64,000 nucleotides of DNA, from contig NZ_LOHS01000021.1 in NCBI RefSeq assembly GCF_001642995.1, forward strand, positions 16,804 through 80,803, in the 5' to 3' direction. The notes beneath the pieces are model-generated. The model was given only the letters and a program-made list of their open reading frames with translations. It did not search any database and was not told where the DNA came from. This DNA is from Streptomyces jeddahensis (lineage in GTDB: Bacteria; Actinomycetota; Actinomycetes; Streptomycetales; Streptomycetaceae). Shown in pieces: positions 28,923-37,366 of the stretch (its first letter is position 1; each line of letters starts with the position of its first letter). Made by a program: the position numbers and the translations under genes.

Positions 28923-30083
28923 TCACCGCAGCGACGCCCACAGCTCGCTCGCCTCCGACTCGTTCGCCACCACCCGGTTGGGGTCGGACAGGGCCGTCAC
29001 GACCGGCATGGTGACCGTCGTGAGATCGTCCGCCGAGATGCCGCTGACCGCCTGCGCCAGGCCCATCAGCTCGCCGAGCGAGTCGAGGCCCGTGTCCGTC
29101 GTGAGGCTTCCCGTGACGGCGTCGGCCACGTCGTACAGACGGGACGGACTGGCGAGGAGGTCGCTCGCCACCGCCTCCTCGAGCATCGCCTTGATCAGCT
29201 GCTGCTGGAGGCCGATGCGGCCGAGGTCGCTGCCGTCCCCTATGCCGTGCCGGGTCCGGGCCAGCGCCAGCGCCTCCGTGCCGTCGAGACGGTGCGTGCC
29301 GGCTTCGAGATGGAGGTGGCTCTTGTCGTCGTCGATGTCCTCCTCCGTGGTGACCGTCACCCCGCCGAGCGCGTCCACCAGATCCGCGAAGCCCGCGAAG
29401 TCGATCTCGATGTAGTGGTCCATGCGCACGTCGGTGAGCTGCTCCACCGTCTTGATCGCGCACACAGGACCGCCCACCGAGTACGCGCTGTTGAACATGG
29501 CGCCGTACGCGACCGCCGTGCTGCCGCCCGAGGACGTGGGGCACGACGGGCGCGTGACCAGCGTGTCGCGCGGGATGCTCACCACCGTCGCCTCGGTGCG
29601 GTCCGCGTCGATGTGGACGATCATCGCCGTGTCGGAGCGGGCGCCCGAGCTGTTGCCGCCGCCGAGTTCGGAGTTCCGCTCACCGCTGCGCGAATCCGAG
29701 CCCAGCACAAGGACGTTCAGCGCTCCGGCGGGAAGAGCGGACACGGACGGATACGGGGAAGGCGATGCGGAGTCGGAGGGCGACGCCGTGGGACGGGGAG
29801 TCGACACCGCTGCCGCCTTCTTCGGCCTGTCGTCGCCCAGCGCGCTGTCGATGTCCACGCTCTGGATGTTGTTGTCCAGTTTCCAGTACACCCAGCACGC
29901 CCCTGCGCCGGTGAGCACGAGGAGGCAGCCGAGCATGACCGCTGCGGTCCTGAGCGCACGGGACCCCCGGCTGCGTCCCCTGCCGCCCGTGTCGCGGTTC
30001 CCACCGCCGCGGTTTCCGCCGTCACGGTTCGCACCGTCACCGTTCCCACCGCCGCGGCTTCCGCTGACTCTGTCTTCGGTCAC
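28923..30083 (-). CDS. LytR-CpsA-Psr (LCP) family ligase
   Basis: A 386-residue LCP protein that likely attaches anionic or other glycopolymers from polyprenyl-phosphate carriers to peptidoglycan. The cytoplasmic N-terminus is Gly/Asn/Arg-rich with NRDGGNRGGGNRDTGG-like repeats; one membrane helix lies near residues 45-65. After a Ser/Pro linker comes the LCP domain: NVLVLGSDSRSGER, SDTAMIVHID, SIPRDTLV, the Tyr/Phe-rich segment and LALARTRHG with the conserved arginines. The start is uncertain: a GTG at 30083 or a TTG at 30089, both without a visible ribosome site, so a leaderless transcript is possible. It follows tsaD and the small ABM gene on the same strand. Confidence 0.88.
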   Translation of the reverse strand: MTEDRVSGSRGGGNGDGANRDGGNRGGGNRDTGGRGRSRGSRALRTAAVMLGCLLVLTGAGACWVYWKLDNNIQSVDIDSALGDDRPKKAAAVSTPRPTASPSDSASPSPYPSVSALPAGALNVLVLGSDSRSGERNSELGGGNSSGARSDTAMIVHIDADRTEATVVSIPRDTLVTRPSCPTSSGGSTAVAYGAMFNSAYSVGGPVCAIKTVEQLTDVRMDHYIEIDFAGFADLVDALGGVTVTTEEDIDDDKSHLHLEAGTHRLDGTEALALARTRHGIGDGSDLGRIGLQQQLIKAMLEEAVASDLLASPSRLYDVADAVTGSLTTDTGLDSLGELMGLAQAVSGISADDLTTVTMPVVTALSDPNRVVANESEASELWASLR

Positions 30084-30178
30084 GCGCAAGAACGTAAGTC
30101 CGATTTATTTCAGCGGATACCGCTTCTTGGGTTTCCTTCGGAAACTCTCAGAATTCATGGAGAGTTCTCAGGCGGCGC

Positions 30179-30469
30179 CTACGCCTCCGCGCCCAGCGAC
30201 TCGAACCGCCACCGGTGCACCGCCCGCGTCACCAACTCCCCGTCCGGCTCGGGCAGTTCGGGCAGCTCGGCGTCGTAAGCGGCGTCCCACCAGGTGATGA
30301 CCAGGACGCGGTCCTCGGGTGCGCGGAAGGTCTCGCGGCGCAGCAGCCGCCGTGTGCGACCTCCCGGCGACGACGGCAGGTCCGCCGGCTCCTGTGCCCG
30401 CGCCCAGGCCAGCAGCTCCTCGCCCCGGCCCGCGACCGCCCGCGCCTCCCACATCAACGCGACCGTCAT
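30179..30469 (-). CDS. Small ABM-fold protein coupled to tsaD
   Basis: A 96-residue soluble protein ([12 protein letters not shown] to [11 protein letters not shown]) with the predicted beta-alpha-beta pattern of a dimeric alpha/beta barrel, as in antibiotic biosynthesis monooxygenase (ABM) proteins. Its ATG overlaps the tsaD stop codon in ATGA, so translation is coupled. No catalytic residues can be named and the function is unknown. It could be a small-molecule binding protein rather than an oxygenase. Longer in-frame upstream codons fall within tsaD and are unlikely starts. Confidence 0.8.
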   Translation of the reverse strand: MTVALMWEARAVAGRGEELLAWARAQEPADLPSSPGGRTRRLLRRETFRAPEDRVLVITWWDAAYDAELPELPEPDGELVTRAVHRWRFESLGAEA

Positions 30470-31584
30470 GAGTACAGGTTGTCCTTCGCGACCTCGTGCA
30501 CATGGTCGTGGTTGTGGCCATGTCCCTGGGACGTACCGGGCACATGAGGGTCCGTCACCGGCAGCGAGGAGTCGGCCGACAGGTCCCAGTCCGAGGCGGC
30601 GCGTCCACGCGCCACCATCTCCGCGCCGAGCGCCGCGACCATCGCGCCGTTGTCCGTGCACAGCTTGGGCCGCGGCACGCGCAGCCGGATGCCGGCGGCC
30701 TCGCAGCGTTCCTGTGCGAGCGCCCGCAGCCGCGAGTTGGCCGCCACACCACCGCCGATCATCAGGTGGTCGACGCCCTCGTCCTTGCAGGCCCGTACGG
30801 CCTTACGCGTCAGCACGTCCACGACCGCCTCCTGGAAGGACGCGGCGACATCGCGCACCGGCACCTCCTCGCCCGCCGCCCGCTTCGCCTCGATCCAGCG
30901 GGCCACGGCCGTCTTCAGCCCGGAGAAGGAGAAGTCGTACGCGGGGTCGCGCGGGCCGGTGAGGCCGCGCGGGAACGCGATCGCCTCGGGGTCGCCCTCC
31001 TTCGCGTACCGGTCGATGACCGGGCCGCCGGGGAAGCCCAGGTTCAGCACCCGCGCGATCTTGTCGAAGGCCTCGCCCGCCGCATCGTCGATGGTCGCGC
31101 CCATCGGCCGTACGTCCGATGTGATGTCCGTCGACAGCAGCAGCGACGAGTGCCCGCCGCTCACCAGCAGCGCCATCGTCGGCTCGGGCAGCGCCCCGTG
31201 CTCCAGCTGGTCCACGCAGATGTGCGAGGCCAGGTGGTTCACGCCGTAGAGCGGCTTGCCGAGCGCGTACGCGTACGCCTTCGCGGCCGAGACGCCGACC
31301 AGCAGCGCGCCCGCGAGCCCGGGCCCTGCCGTCACCGCGATGCCGTCCAGGTCCGTGGCGGCGACCCCCGCCTCCTTCAGCGCGCGGTCGATGGTCGGCA
31401 CCATCGCCTCCAGATGCGCCCGGCTCGCGACCTCCGGCACGACGCCGCCGAAGCGGGCGTGCTCGTCGACGCTCGACGCGACCGCGTCCGCGAGCAGCGT
31501 GGTGCCGCGGACGATGCCGACGCCGGTCTCGTCGCAGGAGGTCTCGATGCCGAGTACGAGAGGGGCATCGCGCAGGTCAGCCAT
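30466..31584 (-). CDS. tsaD: tRNA t6A37 threonylcarbamoyltransferase TsaD
   Basis: Transfers the threonylcarbamoyl group to A37 of ANN-decoding tRNAs, with TsaB and TsaE. The 372-residue protein is an ASKHA-fold enzyme: [15 protein letters not shown] at the N-terminus, the metal-binding HLASH (HxxxH) near residue 115, [10 protein letters not shown], and the [11 protein letters not shown] nucleotide segment. It ends with a His-rich tail ([11 protein letters not shown]), which could bind metal. It overlaps rimI upstream by 8 bp and the ABM gene downstream by 4 bp, within a tsaB-rimI-tsaD operon. Confidence 0.97.
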   Translation of the reverse strand: MADLRDAPLVLGIETSCDETGVGIVRGTTLLADAVASSVDEHARFGGVVPEVASRAHLEAMVPTIDRALKEAGVAATDLDGIAVTAGPGLAGALLVGVSAAKAYAYALGKPLYGVNHLASHICVDQLEHGALPEPTMALLVSGGHSSLLLSTDITSDVRPMGATIDDAAGEAFDKIARVLNLGFPGGPVIDRYAKEGDPEAIAFPRGLTGPRDPAYDFSFSGLKTAVARWIEAKRAAGEEVPVRDVAASFQEAVVDVLTRKAVRACKDEGVDHLMIGGGVAANSRLRALAQERCEAAGIRLRVPRPKLCTDNGAMVAALGAEMVARGRAASDWDLSADSSLPVTDPHVPGTSQGHGHNHDHVHEVAKDNLYS

Positions 31585-32155
31585 GGATCCGGTTTCCTTG
31601 TACGCCGTTCACGGAGGTGGAGGGATGGTCGGTCGCTGAACCCGAGGGGCCGGCCGGGGACGGGGCGGAGGGGCCTGCCAGCCGCATGACCACGGCGTCG
31701 ACGTTCCCGGGCTGGTAGTAGCCGCGCCGGAAGCCGATGGGTTCAAAGCCGAAGCGCTCGTAGAGCTTCTGGGCGCGGAGGTTGTCGACGCGGCATTCGA
31801 GGAGCACCTCGGCGCACTCGAACGCGGTCGCGGCCCGCATCAGCTCGGTGAGCAGCCGCGCGCCGAGCCCCGTGCCCCACTGGTCGCGGGCCACGGCGAT
31901 GGTCTGCACGTCACCCACCACCGCGGAGTTCTCGTCTTCACCCGATCCGGTGACCGCGAGTCCCGCGTAACCGATGAGCCGGTCGCCGGCCTCGGCCACG
32001 ACATAGCAACGCGTCGCGCCCGGGCCGCGCGCATGGGCGAGCTCCGACCAGAACATGCCTCGCGACCAGGCGTCGTCGGGAAACAGTTCGCGCTCGAGCT
32101 CCAGCACGGGATCGATGTCCCACCAGCGCATCTCGCGCAGTACGAGAGCTGTCAC
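31577..32155 (-). CDS. rimI: Ribosomal protein S18 alanine N-acetyltransferase RimI
   Basis: A 192-residue GNAT acetyltransferase placed between tsaB and tsaD, the usual position of RimI, which acetylates the N-terminus of S18 and possibly other proteins. The GNAT core is present: [36 protein letters not shown] (acetyl-CoA loop) and [24 protein letters not shown] Ser/Pro-rich tail of about 30 residues follows the core. The GTG start overlaps the tsaB stop in GTGA; upstream in-frame sequence is antisense to tsaB and not part of the gene. Confidence 0.93.
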   Translation of the reverse strand: MTALVLREMRWWDIDPVLELERELFPDDAWSRGMFWSELAHARGPGATRCYVVAEAGDRLIGYAGLAVTGSGEDENSAVVGDVQTIAVARDQWGTGLGARLLTELMRAATAFECAEVLLECRVDNLRAQKLYERFGFEPIGFRRGYYQPGNVDAVVMRLAGPSAPSPAGPSGSATDHPSTSVNGVQGNRIHG

Positions 32156-32805
32156 TTCGGGGTGACCACCTTGTAGTTCTTGGGCACCTGGGCGTCCGGG
32201 CGGCGCAGGTACAGCGGCCGGGGTGCGGCCAGTTCCTCGCCCGCCTGCAGCTTCTCCACCGCCAGCGAGGCGAGGGCGGCCGCGGACACGTGCTCCGGCT
32301 CGTGCGCGTTCGGGAACGTGTCCGGGTAGAGCCGCGCGCCCGCGCCGACGGCCGGGAGCCCGGCGACCTGGTCCGCGATGTCGGCGGGCCGGTCCACGGC
32401 CGGCTCCGTGACGCGGGTGCGCCGGTCCGCGTACCGGGCCCAGTAGACCTCCTTGCGCCGCGCGTCCGTCGCCGCGACGAAGGGGCCCTCGATGCAGGAG
32501 GCGTACGCGAGGGCGTCGAGCGTGCACAGACCGTGCACGGGCACGCCGAGGACCAGGCCGAAGGTGTCGGCGGTCATCAGGCCGACGCGCAGCCCGGTGT
32601 ACGGTCCCGGGCCCACGCCGACCACGATGCCGGTGACCGCGTCCAGTTTCGTTCCCGCCTCGGCCAGCACGCGGTCGACGGCCGGCAGCAGCAGCTCGCC
32701 ATGACGGCGGGCGTCCACCTGACTCGACGACGCGACGACGGACTCTCCGTCGTGCAGAGCGACGGTGACGGCGGGGGTGGCGGTATCCAGAGCGAGCAAG
32801 AGCAC
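32152..32805 (-). CDS. tsaB: t6A synthesis protein TsaB
   Basis: A 217-residue ASKHA-fold partner of TsaD that forms the TsaB-TsaD core needed for t6A37. It begins with LLLALDTATPAVTVAL and holds GVGPGPYTGLRVG, the family signature. The length is normal. The GTG start at 32805 is the first of the tsaB-rimI-tsaD-ABM group, and the genes overlap throughout. The 134-bp spacer to the divergent YkuD-like gene should carry the operon promoter. Confidence 0.95.
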   Translation of the reverse strand: MLLLALDTATPAVTVALHDGESVVASSSQVDARRHGELLLPAVDRVLAEAGTKLDAVTGIVVGVGPGPYTGLRVGLMTADTFGLVLGVPVHGLCTLDALAYASCIEGPFVAATDARRKEVYWARYADRRTRVTEPAVDRPADIADQVAGLPAVGAGARLYPDTFPNAHEPEHVSAAALASLAVEKLQAGEELAAPRPLYLRRPDAQVPKNYKVVTPK

Positions 32806-32939
32806 GCAAACAGCCTACGGCTTGGGCGGCGGAGGCACGGCCGCCCAGGTGTGCCGCACACCTGCTGCTACCGTCACCGTCAAGGGTCCCAGGACGCGCG
32901 TACGTACGAGACGCGCATACGTACGAGAGGCGGGCACAC

Positions 32940-33497
32940 GTGGCAAGGAGCAGCTCGGGATTCGTGGCCGGGCTCACCGCGGCCGCCATCGCCGCAGTCG
33001 GTTTCCTCGCCGTCCAGGCCGCGGCCAACGTGCCGGACACCCTCGGCAAGGCCGAGCCGTCCGCCTCCCCCACCGTGTCGCAGTCTCCCACGGAGAGCGC
33101 GAAGAAGAAGGAGTCCGCGACACCGCCCGAGGATTCCGGCACCGGTGAGCGGGTCGTCTACTCGCTGGAGGACGACCGCGTCTGGCTGATCGGCGCGGAC
33201 GGCGAGACGAAGCGCACGTTCAAGGTCACGCCCAGCACGGTGGACCCCGAGGTGGGCACCTACAGCGTCACCTCGCGGTCCAGCGCGGTGACGGGCTCCG
33301 ACGGCGTGCCGATCGAGCACGTGGTGCGGTTCGCCGACGTCGACGGCGTGGTGATCGGCTTCAGCGCGGCCGTCGACGGCTCGACCCCGACGCCCGACCC
33401 GGAGAGGCAGACAGGCGGCATCCGCGAGTCCCGCGAGGACGGCAACGCGATGTGGACGTTCGCGACGGTGGGCACGAAGGTTGTCGTGGTGCCGTAA
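32940..33497 (+). CDS. Secreted YkuD-like protein lacking the catalytic Cys/His
   Basis: A 185-residue exported protein with an N-terminal membrane segment or uncleaved signal (GFVAGLTAAAIAAVGFLAV) and a Ser/Lys/Pro linker. The domain from about residue 70 tracks the L,D-transpeptidase (YkuD) fold: RVVYSLEDDRVWLI, KRTFKVTPSTVDPEVGTYSVTSRS, GVPIEHVVRF and a terminal TVGTKVVVV. The active site is gone: the HG before the catalytic loop is GFSA (Ser142), and SHGCxR reads QTGGIR (157-162). It probably binds rather than cross-links peptidoglycan, or has another role. The start is a GTG at 32940. It diverges from tsaB. Similarity is judged by eye. Confidence 0.75.
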   Translation: MARSSSGFVAGLTAAAIAAVGFLAVQAAANVPDTLGKAEPSASPTVSQSPTESAKKKESATPPEDSGTGERVVYSLEDDRVWLIGADGETKRTFKVTPSTVDPEVGTYSVTSRSSAVTGSDGVPIEHVVRFADVDGVVIGFSAAVDGSTPTPDPERQTGGIRESREDGNAMWTFATVGTKVVVVP

Positions 33498-33499
33498 CT

Positions 33500-33573
33500 G
33501 CTGTGGGCAGGCGTTCCGCAGGGCTGGGGGCACCTCCCAGCGGTAGCTGGGGGAGGGTGGGCACAGCCCACGA
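33500..33573 (+). repeat. Dispersed hairpin repeat, copy B
   Basis: The full-length form: CTGTGGGCAGGCGTTCCGC, then a hairpin around GGGGGCACCTCCCAGCGG, then GGGGGAGGGTGGGCACAG. It begins only 3 bp after the stop codon of the YkuD-like gene. Copy C is identical over most of its length. Confidence 0.85.
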
Positions 33574-33591
33574 CGTACGGCGCCCTTCAAA

Positions 33592-33771
33592 TCAGGGGCG
33601 CGGCCCCACCGGATGGGGCGCCCAAGGCGGCGTAGAAACGGCAGCGGCCGCGGCACAGGCCGCAAGCAGATCCCGCATCGACGGCGCAGCCGGACCCCCA
33701 GCCGTCGGAACGGCTACCGGCCGATCCGCCGGCTGCCCAGCAGCCGGCACATCACGTTCAGAAGCCGACAT
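33592..33771 (-). CDS. 59-residue protein of unknown function behind an iron box
   Basis: A small gene of 60 codons. The ATG at 33771 has an excellent ribosome site, AGGAGG six bases upstream, and an iron-box-like palindrome ends 32 bp before the start. The protein has a Pro/Ala-rich N-terminal half and a short segment MRDLLAACAAAAAVSTPP with a single Cys, then a Pro-rich end. It has no signal peptide. I do not recognise a named family, though small actinomycete proteins with a similar LLAAC..STPP stretch come to mind. It follows tsaE on the same strand after 157 bp and converges on the YkuD-like gene. Control by an IdeR/DmdR1 repressor is inferred. Confidence 0.6.
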   Translation of the reverse strand: MSASERDVPAAGQPADRPVAVPTAGGPAAPSMRDLLAACAAAAAVSTPPWAPHPVGPRP

Positions 33772-33802
33772 GGACGCCTCCTGGCACTCCGGGAGCAGCC
33801 GT

Positions 33803-33820
33803 GGTTAGGCAGACCTAACC
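33803..33820. promoter_or_regulatory. Putative iron box (IdeR/DmdR1 operator)
   Basis: GGTTAGGCAGACCTAACC: two 7-bp arms around a 4-bp centre. It agrees with 14 of 16 bases of the inner part of the DmdR1 iron box consensus as I recall it (GGTTAGGCTCACCTAA). Its distance of 32 bp from the small gene's ATG fits an operator over the promoter. Confidence 0.7.
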
Positions 33821-33927
33821 CGTACACGTGTCCATGTGACCATGCCCACCCCGCACGGCGCAATATCTTCCCGACGGCCTGTCGGCACCTTCGGGTGAAT
33901 CTACGAGAACACCCGCAGAATCCCCCG

Positions 33928-34473
33928 TCAGGCGGCCAGCGTCGCCAGGTCCGCCGCCGTCCACCGCTCGCCGTACCCGGTGAGCGTGACCTCGCGCACC
34001 TCGTCGGTCGTGTCCCCGGTGGCCCGGTGGATGAGGACCTGCAGCCGGTCCTCGGACAAGCCCTCGACCTTGCCCTCGCCCCACTCCACGACGATCACGG
34101 ACTCGGGCAGCGACACGTCGAGGTCGAGGTCCTCCATCTCGTCGAGCCCGCCACCCAGCCGGTACGCGTCCACGTGCACCAGCGGCGGGCCGTCGCCGAG
34201 GGACGGGTGGACGCGAGCGATGACGAAGGTCGGCGAGGTGACCGCGCCCCGCACGTCCAGGCCCTCGCCCAGCCCGCGGGTCAGCGTCGTCTTGCCCGCC
34301 CCCAGCTCGCCCGTGAGCATCACGAGGTCGCCGGCGCGCAGCAGCTTGGCCAGGCGGCGGCCCAGCTCCTGCATCTGTTCGGGCGAGGTGACGGTGATGC
34401 GCACGATGGTCGGAGTGCTGGTGCGGGCGACCGGTTCAGCCTCTTCAGTCGCCGGATTGTGCGGTGCTTCCAT
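33928..34473 (-). CDS. tsaE: t6A synthesis ATPase TsaE
   Basis: A 181-residue P-loop ATPase that recycles the TsaB-TsaD complex during t6A37 formation. The Walker A motif is GELGAGKTTLTRGL, and SPTFVIARVHP and LVHVDAYRL are the other family blocks; IVVEWGEG holds the Walker B-like strand. It starts 29 bp inside the 3' end of the upstream hydrolase gene, so the two are coupled. It is separated from tsaB by the small iron-box gene and the YkuD-like gene, an arrangement found near alr in Streptomyces. Confidence 0.95.
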   Translation of the reverse strand: MEAPHNPATEEAEPVARTSTPTIVRITVTSPEQMQELGRRLAKLLRAGDLVMLTGELGAGKTTLTRGLGEGLDVRGAVTSPTFVIARVHPSLGDGPPLVHVDAYRLGGGLDEMEDLDLDVSLPESVIVVEWGEGKVEGLSEDRLQVLIHRATGDTTDEVREVTLTGYGERWTAADLATLAA

Positions 34474-35689
34474 AGGTGCCCACGTTAGCCCCTGCGGGGA
34501 CCGCGCCGACCCGGGCGAGCAGGTCGGCGAGGCGGTCCGTGACGACCTCCGGGTGCTCCAGCATCACCAGGTGCCCGGCGTCGGGTACCAGCACCAGCTC
34601 GGCATCCGGGAGCAGGTCCGCTATGGCTTCGCTGTGCTCGCTGGGCGTGACCAGGTCCTGGTCGCCGGCCAGGACGAGGACGGGTATGTCGGCGAACCGC
34701 TTGAGCGCCTCCGTCTTGTCGTGCTCGTGGAACGCCGGGTAGAACTCGGCGACCACGTCGATCGGCGTCCCCTCGATCATCCGCTCGGCGAACCGCGCGA
34801 CGGCCGGGTCGACGTCCCTGGACGCGAACGAGTAGCGCTTGATGATCCCCGCGAACAGGTCGGCCGTCGCGCGCCGCCCCCGCTCCACCAGCTCCGCCCG
34901 CTGCCCCAGCGCCTTCAGTACGCCGGGCAGGAAGCGCCGTACCGCGTTGACACCCGCCACCGGGAGCCCGAAGTTGACCTCGCCGAGCCGCCCGGACGAC
35001 GTACCGACGAGCGCCACGCCGACGACACGGTCGCGGATCAGCTCCGGGTAGTGCCCTGCCAGCGCCATCATGGTCATGCCGCCCATGGAGTGCCCGACGA
35101 GCACCAGCGGGCCTTCGGGTGCCGCGGCGTCTATGACGGCCTTCAGGTCGCGGCCCAGCTGGTCGATCGAGATCGGCACGCCGTCCCCGTCGACGCTCGG
35201 CGCCTGGGCCACGCCCCGCCCGGAGCGGCCGTGGCTGCGCTGGTCCCAGTGCACGGTCCGTACGACGCCGCGGAGCGCGGCGCGCTGGAAGTGCCAGGAG
35301 TCCTGGTTGAGGCAGTAGCCGTGGCAGAAGACGACGGTGACGGGCGCCGGGGCCTTGCGGCCGAACAGCCGCCGGCGGCGCGGCGCCGTCCCGCCGTCGG
35401 GCTCGACCTCGTCGATCTCGTAGTACAGCTCGGTGCCGTCGTCGGCGTACGCCTTGCCCGGCCTGCCGCGCAGCGTTCCGTACGGTCCGGTGGAATCCAG
35501 GGCGAGCCGGGCCTTCTGCCGCATTCCGCGGCCGACGGTCATCCGCTCGATGGCGACGCCGGCGGCTGCGCCCGCGGCGATCACGCCTATCGCGGTGCCC
35601 ACCAGTCCGGCGGTGCGCCAGCTGCCGGCGGCCGAGGCGGCGGCCGCCGTGGCCGCTTCCGCGACAGCCTCCGCGCTGCTCTCGCTCAC
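34445..35689 (-). CDS. Membrane-anchored alpha/beta hydrolase
   Basis: A 414-residue alpha/beta hydrolase. An Ala-rich membrane segment lies near residues 27-47 (GLVGTAIGVIAAGAAAGVAI). The fold follows with an oxyanion region at CHGYCLN, the nucleophile elbow GHSMGGM, an acidic residue in LAGDQDLV and the catalytic His in DAGHLVMLEHP. Substrate unknown; esters, lipids or peptides are all possible. I chose the GTG at 35689 because GAGGAG lies six bases upstream; an ATG at 35737 would add 16 residues without a site. It sits between alr and tsaE. Confidence 0.85.
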   Translation of the reverse strand: MSESSAEAVAEAATAAAASAAGSWRTAGLVGTAIGVIAAGAAAGVAIERMTVGRGMRQKARLALDSTGPYGTLRGRPGKAYADDGTELYYEIDEVEPDGGTAPRRRRLFGRKAPAPVTVVFCHGYCLNQDSWHFQRAALRGVVRTVHWDQRSHGRSGRGVAQAPSVDGDGVPISIDQLGRDLKAVIDAAAPEGPLVLVGHSMGGMTMMALAGHYPELIRDRVVGVALVGTSSGRLGEVNFGLPVAGVNAVRRFLPGVLKALGQRAELVERGRRATADLFAGIIKRYSFASRDVDPAVARFAERMIEGTPIDVVAEFYPAFHEHDKTEALKRFADIPVLVLAGDQDLVTPSEHSEAIADLLPDAELVLVPDAGHLVMLEHPEVVTDRLADLLARVGAVPAGANVGTYGSTAQSGD

Positions 35690-35759
35690 GTGCCGCTCCT
35701 CACTCGGTACTCGGTCGTCGGGGTCGTGCTCGGTCATCGGGTGCGCGTTCGGTGCGTTC

Positions 35760-35875
35760 GGTGCCGGGCGCCCGGTCGTCGGGCATGGTGCTCGGTACTC
35801 GGTGCTCGGTCGGGCTGGGTGTTCAGTCGTCGGGCTCGGTGCTCGGTCGTCGGGCTCGGTGCTCGGTTCGCCGGC
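35760..35875. repeat. 20-bp tandem repeat between alr and hydrolase
   Basis: Imperfect repeats built on GGTGCTCGGTCGTCGGGCTC, with two near-exact neighbouring copies at about 35826-35866. It fills most of the 219-bp spacer 35690-35908, where I see nothing else. Confidence 0.7.
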
Positions 35876-35908
35876 TCGCCCTGTCGGGGGCCGGCCGGCG
35901 GCACCGGG

Positions 35909-37177
35909 TCAGTCCGCGCCTGCGCGCCGTCCGCCTCCGGGGCCCGCTGCACGGCCGGGCCGCTCGCCGTCGCACCTTTCCTCGCCGTCGCACCGCTCGT
36001 CGCCCTCGGGCCGTTCTTCGCCTTCGGGCCGCTCGTTCACATAGACGCGTGGAACGCGCGTTCCGATGCGGGTGACGATTTCGTACGCGATGGTGCCCGC
36101 CGCCTGTGCCCAGTCCTCGGCGGTCGGTTCGCCCCGGTCGCCCGGTCCGAACAGCACCGCTTCCGCGCCCGCCGGCGGCTCGTCCCCTCCGAGATCCACC
36201 ACGAACTGGTCCATGGCGATACGCCCCGCGACCGTCCGCAGCTTGCCGCCGACCAGCACGGGGCCGGTACCGGAGGCATGCCGCGGGATCCCGTCACCGT
36301 AGCCGACGGGGATGAGGCCGAGTGTCGTGCCCCCCGGTGTGACGTAGTGATGTCCGTAACTCACGCCGTGGCCCCCCGGCACGTGCTTTACGAGCGCGAG
36401 CGACGCCGAGAGCGTCATGACCGGACGCAGCCCGAGGTCCGCGGGGGTGCCGACCTCCGGGCCGGGCGAGATCCCGTACATCGCGATGCCGGGTCGTACG
36501 AGATCGAAGTGCGCCTCCGGACGGGTCAGTGTGCCCGGCGAGTTGGCGATGTGCCGCACCTCCGGGCGGGCGCCCTTCGCCTCCGCATACGCCACCATCT
36601 CGCGGAACAGGGCGAGCTGGGCGTCGATGGACGGGTGCCCGGGCTCGTCGGCGCACGCGAAGTGCGACCAGAGCCCGGTGACGTGGACGAGCCCCTCGGC
36701 CTGCGCGGCGAGGGACTCGGCGACGAGCTCGGGCCAGTCGGCGGGCTGGCAGCCGTTGCGCCCAAGACCGGTGTCGGCCTTCAGCTGGATGCGTGCGGGG
36801 CGGCCCGCCTGTCGCGCGGCGGCCGTGATCTCCCGCAGGGCCCACATGCCGCTCACCGCGATGTCCAGGTCCGCCTCGATGGCCTCGCGCCAGGGGCCGC
36901 CCGGCGTCCACAGCCAGCACATGACGCGAGCCCGGTCAGCCCCGAACCCGGCGGCGCGCAGCGCGAGCGCCTCCTCGGGCGTCGCGGTCCCGAGCCAGGT
37001 CGCGCCCGCCTCCAGCGCGGCACGCGCACAGGGGATCATTCCGTGCCCGTACGCGTCCGCCTTCACGACGGCCATGAAGGCGGCCCCGGGCGCCAGGGCA
37101 CGCAACGTCCGCACGTTGGCCCGAAGGGCGGACAGATCGATCTCGGCACGGGCGCGCAGGGGGGCAGTCTCATTCAT
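35909..37177 (-). CDS. alr: Alanine racemase with repetitive acidic tail
   Basis: A PLP enzyme converting L- to D-alanine for peptidoglycan. The 422-residue protein has the PLP lysine in VVKADAYGHG near residue 40, the barrel segments ending HVTGLWSHFACAD, and the C-terminal domain with the catalytic Tyr in MYGISPG and the GRIAMDQF block. Usual length is about 370-390; here a tail of about 40 residues follows VPRVYVNE, built of six-residue units (RPEGEE, RPEGDE, RCDGEE, RCDGER), coded by an 18-bp repeat. The tail is probably dispensable. The start is an ATG at 37177. Confidence 0.95.
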   Translation of the reverse strand: MNETAPLRARAEIDLSALRANVRTLRALAPGAAFMAVVKADAYGHGMIPCARAALEAGATWLGTATPEEALALRAAGFGADRARVMCWLWTPGGPWREAIEADLDIAVSGMWALREITAAARQAGRPARIQLKADTGLGRNGCQPADWPELVAESLAAQAEGLVHVTGLWSHFACADEPGHPSIDAQLALFREMVAYAEAKGARPEVRHIANSPGTLTRPEAHFDLVRPGIAMYGISPGPEVGTPADLGLRPVMTLSASLALVKHVPGGHGVSYGHHYVTPGGTTLGLIPVGYGDGIPRHASGTGPVLVGGKLRTVAGRIAMDQFVVDLGGDEPPAGAEAVLFGPGDRGEPTAEDWAQAAGTIAYEIVTRIGTRVPRVYVNERPEGEERPEGDERCDGEERCDGERPGRAAGPGGGRRAGAD

Positions 37178-37232
37178 GGCGCCCCCAGTGTCTCAGAGCG
37201 CTCCGACGACACCCCCACGGCGGCGCAGCAGC

Positions 37233-37307
37233 CTGTGGGCAGGCGTTCCGCAGGGCTGGGGGCACCTCCCAGCGGTAGCTGGGGGAGGGTGGGCACAGGC
37301 CCACGAC
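37233..37307 (+). repeat. Dispersed hairpin repeat, copy C
   Basis: The full-length form, nearly identical to copy B including the following CCCACGACG. It lies between the nnr stop and the alr start. Confidence 0.85.
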
Positions 37308-37366
37308 GGCGCCGCACCGCTCCTACAACCCCAGCCCCGGACAGGGCGCGTGCACCTGGCGGAACG

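Noticed and set aside
30143..30166. A 7-bp inverted repeat (AACTCTC...GAGAGTT) upstream of the LCP gene as an operator
   Set aside because: The arms are short and match no known site; the chance level is too high without conservation data.
31577..33142. Extending rimI upstream to a 521-codon frame
   Set aside because: The upstream part lies within tsaB in another frame; the GTG at 32155 overlapping the tsaB stop is the natural start.
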